Below are positions 14,639-22,455 of a stretch of 36,356 nt of DNA, in pieces (position 1 is the first letter of the stretch; each line of letters opens with the position of its first letter). A model generated the notes under the pieces. The model was not told the DNA's origin. It saw only the letters and a list, made by a program, of their open reading frames with translations, and did no database searches. The translations under genes were made by a program, and so were the position numbers. This DNA is from JANNOG01 sp050329415 (GTDB taxonomy: Bacteria; Actinomycetota; Actinomycetes; Actinomycetales; JBBAYJ01), in assembly GCA_050329415.1 (NCBI GenBank), contig JBHJOS010000153.1, forward strand, positions 1 through 36,356. The letters are read 5' to 3'.

Positions 14639-15087
14639 GGCCGCCCGGGCGGGCGGCGGACCGTGGGTCCGGGACCGCGTTGGTGCTCGTCCTGGTGGCA
14701 GTCCTCGTCCTCACGGTGACGTCCGTCGGAGTGATGTCGTCGGCCGTGACGGCCCGGAGCCGGGCCGGGATCGCTGCCGACGCGGCGGCTCTGGCCGGTG
14801 CCGGTGCCTACGCGGGCGGTCCCGTCGCGACCTGTGACGCGGCCCGCGTCCTCGCTGCCCGAAACGGTGCCCGGGTGACCGCCTGCCGACAGTTCCCCGC
14901 GGGAGTCGTCGAGGTCACCGTGGCGGTCCAGGTGGCGGGCGCCCCGGGTCCGTGGCGTGGCCTGGCCGCCCGGTCGACGTCGCGAGCGGGCCCGGTACCA
15001 GCGGACACGGGAACCGCCGCCGGAGCCGACGAGGGCCCGGACACTTCCGGGGACGAAGGCGCGGGTACTGCCGGCAGATCTCTTGGG
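14635..15087 (+). CDS. TadE-like/Rv3654c-type protein, 3' end undefined (no stop)
   Basis: Begins with a GTG overlapping the tadE stop. Residues 1-121 match the second TadE-like protein of actinobacterial tad loci: RGSGTALVLVLVAVLVLTV is a membrane helix, then SRAGIAADAAALAGAGAY, two Cys (TCDAARVLAARNGARVTAC) and the usual end SRAGP near 14998. Homologues stop about there. Here the frame continues without a stop to 18162, antisense to two genes. The end given is only the point where it meets the convergent gene. The other plus frames first stop at 15251 and 15988. Possible explanations are a lost stop codon, a small indel, or a natural extension of unknown length. Confidence 0.6.
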
Positions 15088-15690
15088 TCAGGCCCGGTCG
15101 GCATCCCCCGTGGTCTTGCGGTCCGCGGCGGCCGGTCCGGAGGCGCCCGGATCGAGTCCGGGCGAACCGGCTCCGGCGGCGCCGGGTCCGGCCGCGTCCG
15201 GGGTGTGCCGGCCCCCGCCGAGGTCCTCCTCCCGCTGGAACGGGCGCATGACCCGCGTCTCGTCCACCACGGGAGCATCCTCGTCATGTTCGCCCGCTCG
15301 ATCCGCGGTGCGCCCGCCCGCCGGGGACACCGGGACGACAGGTGCGCCCTCGGACTCGTCCCCCGGACGGCCGTCGGCGCGGCGCGGGGACGACGCCGAC
15401 AGCTCCGCAACCTGCCTGGCCTCGACCTCTGCCTCGATGCGGCGCAACCGCTGGATCTCGGCCCGGGTCCGGGCGGCGCGGACCGCCCCCCATCGGATCA
15501 TCCACAGGCCGCCCAGCAGGATCAGCATGGCGAGCGCTCCGGTGAGGAACACCACCAGCGCCGACGTCGTGACGTCTATCCCGAAGGCCCTGACGGTGAC
15601 GGTGGCTTCGTCGCCGGTGCTGCCGCCGATCCCGACGAAGGTGACCACCACGAGAGAGGCGACGGCCAGGGCGATTCCAAGAATGATCAT
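15088..15690 (-). CDS. LapA/DUF1049-like membrane protein with acidic Pro/Gly tail
   Basis: A 200-residue protein. Two N-terminal hydrophobic spans (MIILGIALAVASLVVVTFVG and SALVVFLTGALAMLILLGGL) are followed by a basic, coiled-coil-prone segment WGAVRAARTRAEIQRLRRIEAEVEARQ and a disordered tail rich in Gly, Ala, Asp and Pro. The layout resembles LapA-domain proteins, whose role is not defined in actinobacteria. The ATG at 15690 is chosen for its GAGGAGG site 5-6 nt upstream. A TAACGT -10 at 15747-15752 would give a leader of about 50 nt. An upstream in-frame GTG at 15747 overlaps that -10 and is less likely. The 3' end collides with the stop-less TadE-like frame. Confidence 0.75.
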   Translation of the reverse strand: MIILGIALAVASLVVVTFVGIGGSTGDEATVTVRAFGIDVTTSALVVFLTGALAMLILLGGLWMIRWGAVRAARTRAEIQRLRRIEAEVEARQVAELSASSPRRADGRPGDESEGAPVVPVSPAGGRTADRAGEHDEDAPVVDETRVMRPFQREEDLGGGRHTPDAAGPGAAGAGSPGLDPGASGPAAADRKTTGDADRA

Positions 15691-15746
15691 GTACCCTCCT
15701 CGGGTTGCGGATCTGGACCGATGGTCGAGATCCGTCCGGTCGGTCA

Positions 15747-15752
15747 CGTTAG
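15747..15752 (-). promoter_or_regulatory. Predicted -10 of the LapA-like gene (TAACGT)
   Basis: TAACGT on the minus strand, about 55 nt upstream of the ATG at 15690 and in the gap after the helicase gene. It gives a short leader carrying a strong ribosome site. No clear -35 is seen. Confidence 0.35.
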
Positions 15753-15807
15753 CGACCGAGTCGTTCGACGGCCTTGCGACGCGCGGCGCGGGTGTCTGTC
15801 GGCGTGC

Positions 15808-18180
15808 TCAGCCGTCGGCGGAGACCAGCAGGTCATGCGCCGCTGCCTTGTCGAGCCGACTGTTCGCCCGCTCGCAACCGGGCTGGACGACGCAGGACGG
15901 ACATCCGGCTGCGCACGGGCACTCGGCGAGCCGGGCAGCGGCAGCCCGCGTCCAGTCGCGCCAGCGGCCGTGGGCCCGTTGGGCGTAGCCGGCTCCGCCG
16001 GGCCAGGCGTCCCACACGGTCACGGTCCCGCCAGGTGCTCCGGGTCCCCGGGCCTCGCCACGGCCGGCGATGTCCGACCGGTCGCAGGGCACGACGAGCG
16101 GCAGCAGTGCGACCAGGAGGTGCTCGGCCGCGTGCAGGCCGCCGTCAGTGGCGGCCGCACGGTCGGTCCGCCACCAGACGGCCCGCGTCGTCATGGTCCG
16201 TCCCGGCAGGTCCAGCGGGTGCTCCCTGAGCACGGCACCGGCGGGGTCGAGCCGGACGAATCCGGTCACGGTGGTGGTGACGGCGACCGTGCCGTAGGCC
16301 AGGCGGCCGCCTCCGGCGGACCGCCACGCGTCGACCTCCAGGTGAGCGAGGTCCGTGCGCTGGCGGGCCGAGGTCGTCCAGCCGGGGTCCTCGGCGTGGA
16401 GCAGCGCCACGCCGTCGTCCAGGTCGAGCTCGTCCACGACGTAGGTGTCCCACCGATGGAGATACACCGCGCCCGGATGCACCGTGCGACAGGCCCGTTG
16501 CTGGTCGACGGTGCCGAGGACCCGCGCGGTGCCGGATTCCAGCAGGGTGACCGCGCGTCCGCCGGCGGCGGCCCGGAGGTCGGCCGCCGCCGGCGGCGCC
16601 CGTCGGGCCCAGAACCACCCCGCGGGACGGCGGCGCAGGTCCCCCCTGGCCTCCATAGCCGTCACGACGCCGCGTGCGGTGGGCCCGAACAGGGCGAGGT
16701 CCTCCTCGGTGAGAGGCGACTCCAACGCGGCCGCCGCCAGGTGGGGGGCGAGCACGTAGGGGTTGTCCGGATCGGTGACGGCGGCCTCGACGGGTCGGTC
16801 GAGCACGCGGTCGGGGTCTACGGCCACGTGCGCGTCCACCGGGTCGTCCCCGAGCACCACCACGGCGGTGCCGGGGCGTCCGGCGCGTCCGGCCCGTCCG
16901 GCTCGCTGGTGCAGCGAGGTCACGCTGCCGGGCCACCCGTCGAGGACCACCGCGTCCAGGCCGCTGAGGTCCACGCCCACCTCCAGGGCCGAGGTGGTGG
17001 CGACACCGCGCAGGCGGCCGTCCCGAAGGGCCGCTTCGACGGAGCGCCGCTCGGAGGCGAGGTGGCCCCCGCGGTAGGAGGCGACCATGGCCGCCGCGTC
17101 GTCCGAGGTGACGCCCCTGTCCTCGATCTCGCGTCGGGCGCGCCGGGCCATCGCCTCGGCGCCTGCGCGCGAGGCGGTGAACGCCGCGGTCTGGACCCCG
17201 CGCTCCACACACCCGGCGAACAGGGCGGCGGAGGCCACGGGCCGCCGCTCCATGGCCCGAACCATCACGAGGGCGGCTCCCGGATGAGGGGCTGCGTCGA
17301 CGTCGATGACGACTGGACGGATGCCGCTGAGGCGCGCCACGAAGGGTCCGGGATCCACTGCCGTGGCGGAACAGGCCACGACGACGGGCTCGGCCCCCCG
17401 CAGCCGGGCGGCCCGCAGCAACCGGCGGAGGACGGCGGCGACGTGCGAGCCGAAGACTCCACGGTAGGCGTGGCATTCGTCGACGACGACCAGGCGCAGC
17501 CGCCGCAGCACCCGACCCCACTCGGCGTGACGCGGAAGCAGCGCGTGATGCACAAGGTCGGGGGTCAGGTGGACGACGTGGGCGTGGGCCTTGGCCCACT
17601 GCCTTTCGTCCCGCGGACTGTCACCGTCCAGGTGGGCGACGCCGACGCCGGGAACCTCCAGGCGGCGCAGTCGATCGGCCTGGTCCGCGCCGAGCGCGGT
17701 GGTCGGGCTCAGGTACAGCGTGGTCCCCCCGTCCACGACCGCCGCGGTCAGGGCGGGCAGCTGGTAGGCCAGGGACTTGCCGCTGGCCGGGCCGGTCGCC
17801 ACCACCACGTGGCTGCCGGCCCACGCATGGTCGGCAGCCTGCGCCTGGTGCTGCCATGGCTGGGTGACGCCCGCCGCACCGAGGGCGGCCACCACGCGGG
17901 AGTCCGTCCAGGGTGGCCACGTCACCGCGATCCCCTCGCGTGGCGCCTGATAGCGGATGGCGCTCACCGCTGCCAGTCCCGCATGCCCGACCGCGTCGAG
18001 GACCGGGTCGAGCACCGGTCGGAAGACCTCGTCGAGGCCGGGGTCGAGGGCCGACTCCCGGTGCGTGACGAACCCCGGGGTGTCGGGCCACCCACCCCGG
18101 GAAGGCGACGGGTTTCCTGGCGCCGACCGGTCCGTAGCTCCGGCCGTCGTCACCCTGGGTGACATGAGGTCGGGGCGCAT
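15808..18180 (-). CDS. DEAD/DEAH-box helicase with DUF1998 C-terminus (Rv3649-type)
   Basis: A superfamily 2 helicase of about 790 residues related to YprA/MrfA-type proteins. Motif Q/I region QPWQHQAQAADHAW and GPASGKS near residue 130, motif II VVVDECHAYRG near 230, motif III ACSATAVDP and motif VI HQRAGRAGRAG near 425 are all present. A winged-helix region follows, then a DUF1998 zinc-binding end with clustered cysteines (ECPCAAGCPSCVV and a later PGCE). MrfA in Bacillus takes part in DNA repair of mitomycin damage; a repair role here is inference. Start choice is uncertain: ATG 18180 is used, GTG 18201 and ATG 18165 are alternatives. Upstream in-frame sequence is antisense to hppA. Confidence 0.9.
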   Translation of the reverse strand: MRPDLMSPRVTTAGATDRSAPGNPSPSRGGWPDTPGFVTHRESALDPGLDEVFRPVLDPVLDAVGHAGLAAVSAIRYQAPREGIAVTWPPWTDSRVVAALGAAGVTQPWQHQAQAADHAWAGSHVVVATGPASGKSLAYQLPALTAAVVDGGTTLYLSPTTALGADQADRLRRLEVPGVGVAHLDGDSPRDERQWAKAHAHVVHLTPDLVHHALLPRHAEWGRVLRRLRLVVVDECHAYRGVFGSHVAAVLRRLLRAARLRGAEPVVVACSATAVDPGPFVARLSGIRPVVIDVDAAPHPGAALVMVRAMERRPVASAALFAGCVERGVQTAAFTASRAGAEAMARRARREIEDRGVTSDDAAAMVASYRGGHLASERRSVEAALRDGRLRGVATTSALEVGVDLSGLDAVVLDGWPGSVTSLHQRAGRAGRAGRPGTAVVVLGDDPVDAHVAVDPDRVLDRPVEAAVTDPDNPYVLAPHLAAAALESPLTEEDLALFGPTARGVVTAMEARGDLRRRPAGWFWARRAPPAAADLRAAAGGRAVTLLESGTARVLGTVDQQRACRTVHPGAVYLHRWDTYVVDELDLDDGVALLHAEDPGWTTSARQRTDLAHLEVDAWRSAGGGRLAYGTVAVTTTVTGFVRLDPAGAVLREHPLDLPGRTMTTRAVWWRTDRAAATDGGLHAAEHLLVALLPLVVPCDRSDIAGRGEARGPGAPGGTVTVWDAWPGGAGYAQRAHGRWRDWTRAAAARLAECPCAAGCPSCVVQPGCERANSRLDKAAAHDLLVSADG

Positions 18181-18247
18181 CGGGACCAGGGTGCCATTCA
18201 CGTGCCCGGAGGATGGTGATTCGTAGCACGTCGGCAGGCGCTGTCGC

Positions 18248-18276
18248 GTGAACCGCCGGTGGTGACCCCCTAGACT
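18248..18276 (+). promoter_or_regulatory. hppA promoter
   Basis: GTGAAC (18248-18253) and TAGACT (18271-18276) are 17 bp apart and fit sigma-A-type -35 and -10 boxes. They would give a leader of roughly 85-90 nt before the hppA ATG at 18370. Unlike many neighbours, this gene seems to have a true leader. Confidence 0.5.
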
Positions 18277-18369
18277 CGCCCCGCTCACCCGGTGTGCCTG
18301 CCGATCGTCGCCGTCGACGTCGCGAGAGAACGAAGCCGGCGAGCGACGTACCAGCCGAGGAGTCAGTCG

Positions 18370-20817
18370 ATGCCGCTGTTCACCGCCGCCTCCACGGGCG
18401 GCGCTGCCATCACCCTGTCCAGCTCCAACACGATCATCGTCGCATCGGTCGCCGGCGTCGGGCTGCTCGCCCTGGGGGTGGCCGTCGTCTTTCGCCGCCA
18501 GGTGCTCGCCGCCGACGAGGGGCCGGAGGCCATGAGGCGGATCGCCACGGCGATCCAGGAGGGGGCGGCCGCCTATCTCAACCGCCAGTTCCGCACGCTC
18601 GCCGTCTTCGTGGTCCTGGTGGGTGCCTTGCTGCTTGTCCTGCCGGGTGACTGGGACGTTCGCGCCGGCCGCAGCATCGCGTTCGTCGCGGGGGCGGTCG
18701 CGAGCGCCCTCATCGGGTACCTGGGGATGTGGCTCGCGGTGCGCGCCAACGTCCGGGTGGCCGCGGCAGCCCGGCACGAGGGTGGACGCGAGGAGGGCAT
18801 GCGCCTGTCCTTCCGGACCGGTGGTGTCGTGGGCATGGGCACCGTCGGCCTGGGCCTCCTCGGCGCTGCGGTGGTCGTCCTGATCTTCCAGGGCGAGGCG
18901 CCGGGCGTGCTCGAGGGCTTCGGCTTCGGTGCGGCCCTGCTCGCGATGTTCATGCGGGTCGGCGGCGGGATCTTCACCAAGGCCGCCGACGTCGGCGCCG
19001 ACCTCGTCGGCAAGGTCGAGAAGAACATCCCCGAGGACGACCCCCGAAACGCGGCGACCATCGCGGACAACGTCGGCGACAACGTCGGCGACTGCGCCGG
19101 CATGGCCGCCGACCTCTTCGAGTCGTACGCCGTCACCCTGGTCGCCGCACTCATCCTCGGCCGCGCGGTGTTCGGGGAGTCCGGGCTCGTCCTGCCGCTG
19201 ATCATCCCCGCCATCGGGGCTGTGACCGCCGTCGTGGGTGTCCTGCTCGTTCGCGCCCGCCCCGGACGCAGCGGCCTCGCCAGCATCAACATCGGCTTCT
19301 ATGTCTCGGCCCTGATCTCCGCGGTGCTGAGCACGGTCGCGGTCTACCTGTACCTGCCGGACAGCTTCGCCGAGATCGCGGGCGCACCGGTGCAGATCGC
19401 CGGACTCGACAGCGACCCGCGCTACATCGTCACCCTGGCGATCGTCATCGGGATCGTGCTGGCGGGCCTCGTCATGTGGCTCACCGGGTACTTCACCGGG
19501 ACGGAGAGCAAGCCGACGAACTCCGTCGCCGACACCTCGCGCACCGGTGCCGCGACCGTCGTGCTGTCCGGCGTCGGTGTGGGCCTGGAGTCCGCCGTCT
19601 TCACCGTCGCCCTCATCGGCGGCGCCGTGTACCTGCTCTTCCTCCTGGCGGGGTCGTCGATCCTGCTCGCCCTGTTCCTCATCGCCATCGCCGGCACCGG
19701 CCTGCTCACCACCGTCGGCGTCATCGTCGCGATGGACACCTTCGGCCCGGTCAGCGACAACGCCCAGGGCATCGCCGAGATGAGCGGTGAGGTCGACGAG
19801 CGCGGCGCCGGGATCCTCACCGAGCTGGACGCGGTCGGGAACACCACGAAGGCGATCACCAAGGGCATCGCCATCACGACGGCCGTGCTCGCGGCCACGG
19901 CGCTGTTCGGCTCCTACACCGATGCCATCACCGCGGGGATCAACGACCTCGGAGTGGCCATCGATCCGCAGACCCTCACCAACCTCCAGCAGAGCTTCCT
20001 CAACTTCCAGGTGATCGCTCCACCGGTGCTGGTCGGCGTCGTCATCGGGGCCTGCGTCGTCTTCCTCTTCTCCGGCCTGACGATCAACTCGGTCGGCCGG
20101 GCCGCCGGCGCGGTGGTCTTCGAGGTCCGCCGCCAGTTCGCCACCCACCCCGGGATCATGGACGGCACCGAGAAGCCCGAGTACGGACGCGTCGTCGACA
20201 TCTGCACCCGGACCTCGCTGCGCGAGCTCGTCACCCCGGGCCTGCTGGCCGCGCTGGCCCCGATTGTCGTGGGCTTCGGTCTCGGGCTCGCCGCACTGGG
20301 AGGCTTCCTGGCCGGTGCCATCGCGACCGGAGCTCTCATGGCCGTCTTCCTCTCCAACGCGGGTGGCGCCTGGGACAACGCGAAGAAGATCGTCGAGGAC
20401 GGCCGTCACGGCGGGAAGGGGTCCGAGGCCCACGCCGCGACCGTCATCGGCGACACCGTCGGCGACCCCTTCAAGGACACCGCCGGTCCCGCCATCAACC
20501 CGCTGCTCAAGGTCATGAACCTGGTCGCCGTGCTTATCGCTCCGGCGATCGTGACGTTCAGCTTCGGCCCGGACGCGAGCCCCGCGGTGCGCTACGGGAT
20601 CGCCGGCGGCGCCCTGCTCATCATCGTCGTGGCCGTCGGGGTGTCCCGGTCGCGGTCGGTGGCCATGGGTGACGACGGTCCGCCATCGGTGGTGGGGAAC
20701 GAGCCCGTCGCCACAGGCCCGGGCGAGGCGGTCACCGCCGACCTGGACGACGGTGACTCGGGCAGGGCGCGGCCTGCGGAGAGCGACGAGCTGAGCGCCG
20801 CAGACCGGAGCTCCTGA
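18370..20817 (+). CDS. hppA: K+-independent proton-pumping pyrophosphatase
   Basis: Membrane-integral pyrophosphatase that couples hydrolysis of PPi to H+ export; 815 residues and about 16 spans. Catalytic signatures are KAADVGADLVGKVE with NIPEDDPRN, ADNVGDNVGDCAGMAADLFESY, FGPVSDNAQGIAEMSGE and the C-terminal GDTVGDPFKDTAGPAINPL. The Lys at about residue 494 in GNTTKAITKG marks the K+-independent (type II) class; K+-dependent enzymes have Ala there. The N-terminus starts with short hydrophobic helices, and the C-terminus has an extra ~50-residue acidic tail. The ATG at 18370 has GAGGAG 7 nt upstream. Convergent with sthA through a strong shared terminator. Confidence 0.96.
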   Translation: MPLFTAASTGGAAITLSSSNTIIVASVAGVGLLALGVAVVFRRQVLAADEGPEAMRRIATAIQEGAAAYLNRQFRTLAVFVVLVGALLLVLPGDWDVRAGRSIAFVAGAVASALIGYLGMWLAVRANVRVAAAARHEGGREEGMRLSFRTGGVVGMGTVGLGLLGAAVVVLIFQGEAPGVLEGFGFGAALLAMFMRVGGGIFTKAADVGADLVGKVEKNIPEDDPRNAATIADNVGDNVGDCAGMAADLFESYAVTLVAALILGRAVFGESGLVLPLIIPAIGAVTAVVGVLLVRARPGRSGLASINIGFYVSALISAVLSTVAVYLYLPDSFAEIAGAPVQIAGLDSDPRYIVTLAIVIGIVLAGLVMWLTGYFTGTESKPTNSVADTSRTGAATVVLSGVGVGLESAVFTVALIGGAVYLLFLLAGSSILLALFLIAIAGTGLLTTVGVIVAMDTFGPVSDNAQGIAEMSGEVDERGAGILTELDAVGNTTKAITKGIAITTAVLAATALFGSYTDAITAGINDLGVAIDPQTLTNLQQSFLNFQVIAPPVLVGVVIGACVVFLFSGLTINSVGRAAGAVVFEVRRQFATHPGIMDGTEKPEYGRVVDICTRTSLRELVTPGLLAALAPIVVGFGLGLAALGGFLAGAIATGALMAVFLSNAGGAWDNAKKIVEDGRHGGKGSEAHAATVIGDTVGDPFKDTAGPAINPLLKVMNLVAVLIAPAIVTFSFGPDASPAVRYGIAGGALLIIVVAVGVSRSRSVAMGDDGPPSVVGNEPVATGPGEAVTADLDDGDSGRARPAESDELSAADRSS

Positions 20818-20837
20818 CCCGGGGACGACGGTCGGCG

Positions 20838-20876
20838 CCGGACGCCCTGCCGCCTGTCGGGTGGCAGGGCGTCCGG
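20838..20876. terminator. Bidirectional terminator between hppA and sthA
   Basis: A perfect 14-bp inverted repeat, CCGGACGCCCTGCC (20838-20851) and its complement (20863-20876), with an 11-nt loop lies in the 75-bp gap between two convergent genes. No U-tract follows, as is common in very GC-rich actinobacteria. Confidence 0.8.
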
Positions 20877-20892
20877 GCGGTGTCCGGGGGGA

Positions 20893-22359
20893 TCAGCTGC
20901 TCAGCCGGGCCACTTGGCGCATCTTGTTCGTCGCGTCGAGGGCTGCGACCTTGTACGCCTCGGACAGGGTCGGGTAGTTGAGCACGGTGTCGACGAGGTA
21001 GTCGACCGTCCCGGCGCTTGCCATGATCGCCTGGCCGATGTGGACGAGCTCGGTCGCTGCCGTCCCGAAGAGGTGGACGCCGAGCAGCTCCCGGGTCTCG
21101 CCGTGGACCAGCAGCTTGAGCATTCCGTAGGAGTCGCCGACGATCTGGCCCCGCGCCAGCTCGCGGTAGCGGGCGATGCCGACCTCGTAGGGCACCGTGG
21201 CCGCTGTCAGCTGCTCCTCGGTCCGCCCGCAGTAGGAGATCTCCGGGATGGTGTAGATCCCGATCGGCTGCAGGTCGGTCATGGCGTGGGCGGGCTCGCC
21301 GAACGCGTGATAGGCCGCCAGCCGGCCCTGGTCCATGGAGGTGGCGGCCAGGGCGGGGAAGCCGATGACGTCGCCGACCGCATAGATGTGGGGCACTGAG
21401 GTCCGGTAGTGGGAGTCGACGGCGATCCGGCCCTGGGCGTCGGTCTCGATCCCGACCCGATCGAGGAACAGCCCGTCGGTCTGCCCCTGTCGCCCCGCCG
21501 AGTACATGACGGTGTCCGCGGCGATCCGCTTGCCGGACGCCAGCGTCGTGATCGCGCCGTCCGGGCCCGTCCCAACCGAGGCCACCTCCTCACCCAGCCG
21601 GAAGGACACGGCGAGGTCGCGGAGGTGGAACTTGAGGGACTCCACCACCTCCGGGTCGCAGAACGGCAGCATCGTGGGCCGCTTGTCGACGACGGTCACC
21701 CGCGCGCCCAGGGCGGCGAAGATCGAGGCGTACTCGATGCCGATCACCCCGGCGCCGACGACGAGCATCGTCGTCGGCACCTCGGTGAGCGACAGCACGC
21801 CGTCGCTGTCGAAGACCCGGACGCCGTCGAAGTCGACCGTGGCGGGGCGAGCCGGTCGGGTTCCGGTCGCCAGCACCACGTGCGCCGCCGTGATCTTCGA
21901 GGTCAGCTGGCTCTCGTCGTCGTCGATCCCCACCGTGTGCTCGTCGACGAGGTAGCCGGTGCCGTAGCGCAGGTCCACGTGGTTGCGCTGCAGCTGGGCC
22001 CGCACGATGTCCGTCTCCCGGTCGATGACGTGCTGGGTCCGGGCGAACAGGTCGGCGACGGTGATCTCGTCCTTCACCCGGTAGCTGGCGCCGTAGACCT
22101 CTCGCTGGGCCATGCCCGTGAGGTAGAGGGCCGCCTCGCGCAGCGTCTTGCTGGGGATCGTGCCGGTGTTGAGGCAGACCCCGCCCACCATGTGGCGGCG
22201 CTCGACGACGCACACCCGCCGGCCGAGCTTGGCCGCGGCGATGGCCGCCTTCTGCCCGCCCGGGCCGGAGCCGATGACCACGAGGTCGTAGTCGTGGTGG
22301 GCGCGCTGGCCGGGAACCGCAGGACGCTCGGGCGAGGACGGGCGGGAGGGCTTCGTCAC
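20893..22359 (-). CDS. sthA: Soluble pyridine nucleotide transhydrogenase
   Basis: A 488-residue FAD flavoprotein of the disulfide reductase fold, expected to move reducing equivalents between NADPH and NAD+. FAD-binding VVIGSGPGGQKAA (~27-39), GGVCLNTGTIPSKTLREA (59-76), an NAD(P)-binding VVGAGVIGIEYASIFAALG, YAVGDVIGFPALA, and a dimerisation domain with TIPEISYCGRTEE are visible. Only one Cys is present in the CLNTGTIPSK motif. True lipoamide or glutathione reductases have CxxxxC, so this fits SthA. The GTG at 22359 has an adjacent GAGG. It is divergent from topA across 96 bp that contain a strong inverted repeat. Confidence 0.92.
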   Translation of the reverse strand: MTKPSRPSSPERPAVPGQRAHHDYDLVVIGSGPGGQKAAIAAAKLGRRVCVVERRHMVGGVCLNTGTIPSKTLREAALYLTGMAQREVYGASYRVKDEITVADLFARTQHVIDRETDIVRAQLQRNHVDLRYGTGYLVDEHTVGIDDDESQLTSKITAAHVVLATGTRPARPATVDFDGVRVFDSDGVLSLTEVPTTMLVVGAGVIGIEYASIFAALGARVTVVDKRPTMLPFCDPEVVESLKFHLRDLAVSFRLGEEVASVGTGPDGAITTLASGKRIAADTVMYSAGRQGQTDGLFLDRVGIETDAQGRIAVDSHYRTSVPHIYAVGDVIGFPALAATSMDQGRLAAYHAFGEPAHAMTDLQPIGIYTIPEISYCGRTEEQLTAATVPYEVGIARYRELARGQIVGDSYGMLKLLVHGETRELLGVHLFGTAATELVHIGQAIMASAGTVDYLVDTVLNYPTLSEAYKVAALDATNKMRQVARLSS

Positions 22360-22376
22360 CTCGCATGCATCGGCTG

Positions 22377-22408
22377 CCCGGACGCGCCCCCTGAGAGGGG
22401 CGTCCGGG
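22377..22408. promoter_or_regulatory. Inverted repeat in the sthA-topA divergent region
   Basis: CCCGGACGCGCCCC (22377-22390) and GGGGCGTCCGGG (22397-22408) can pair over 12 bp with a 2-nt bulge and a 6-nt loop. It lies 18-50 bp upstream of the sthA start and upstream of the topA -10. It may be an operator or a leader hairpin. Confidence 0.45.
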
Positions 22409-22441
22409 TGAGGCGGTGCGGCCCATCACCGCTCGTGGCGT

Positions 22442-22447
22442 TAACGT
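22442..22447 (+). promoter_or_regulatory. Predicted leaderless -10 of topA (TAACGT)
   Basis: TAACGT is followed by 8 nt and the GTG at 22456. There is no ribosome site between them, which supports a leaderless mRNA. Confidence 0.5.
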
Positions 22448-22455
22448 GTCGCCCC

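Noticed and set aside
18181..20433. 5' extension of the helicase frame through hppA
   Set aside because: It is antisense to the well-conserved pyrophosphatase. GC-rich DNA leaves such frames open by codon bias.
21409..22455. 5' extension of topA across sthA
   Set aside because: It is antisense to sthA. The TOPRIM domain starts within 10 residues of the GTG at 22456, as in other TopA proteins.
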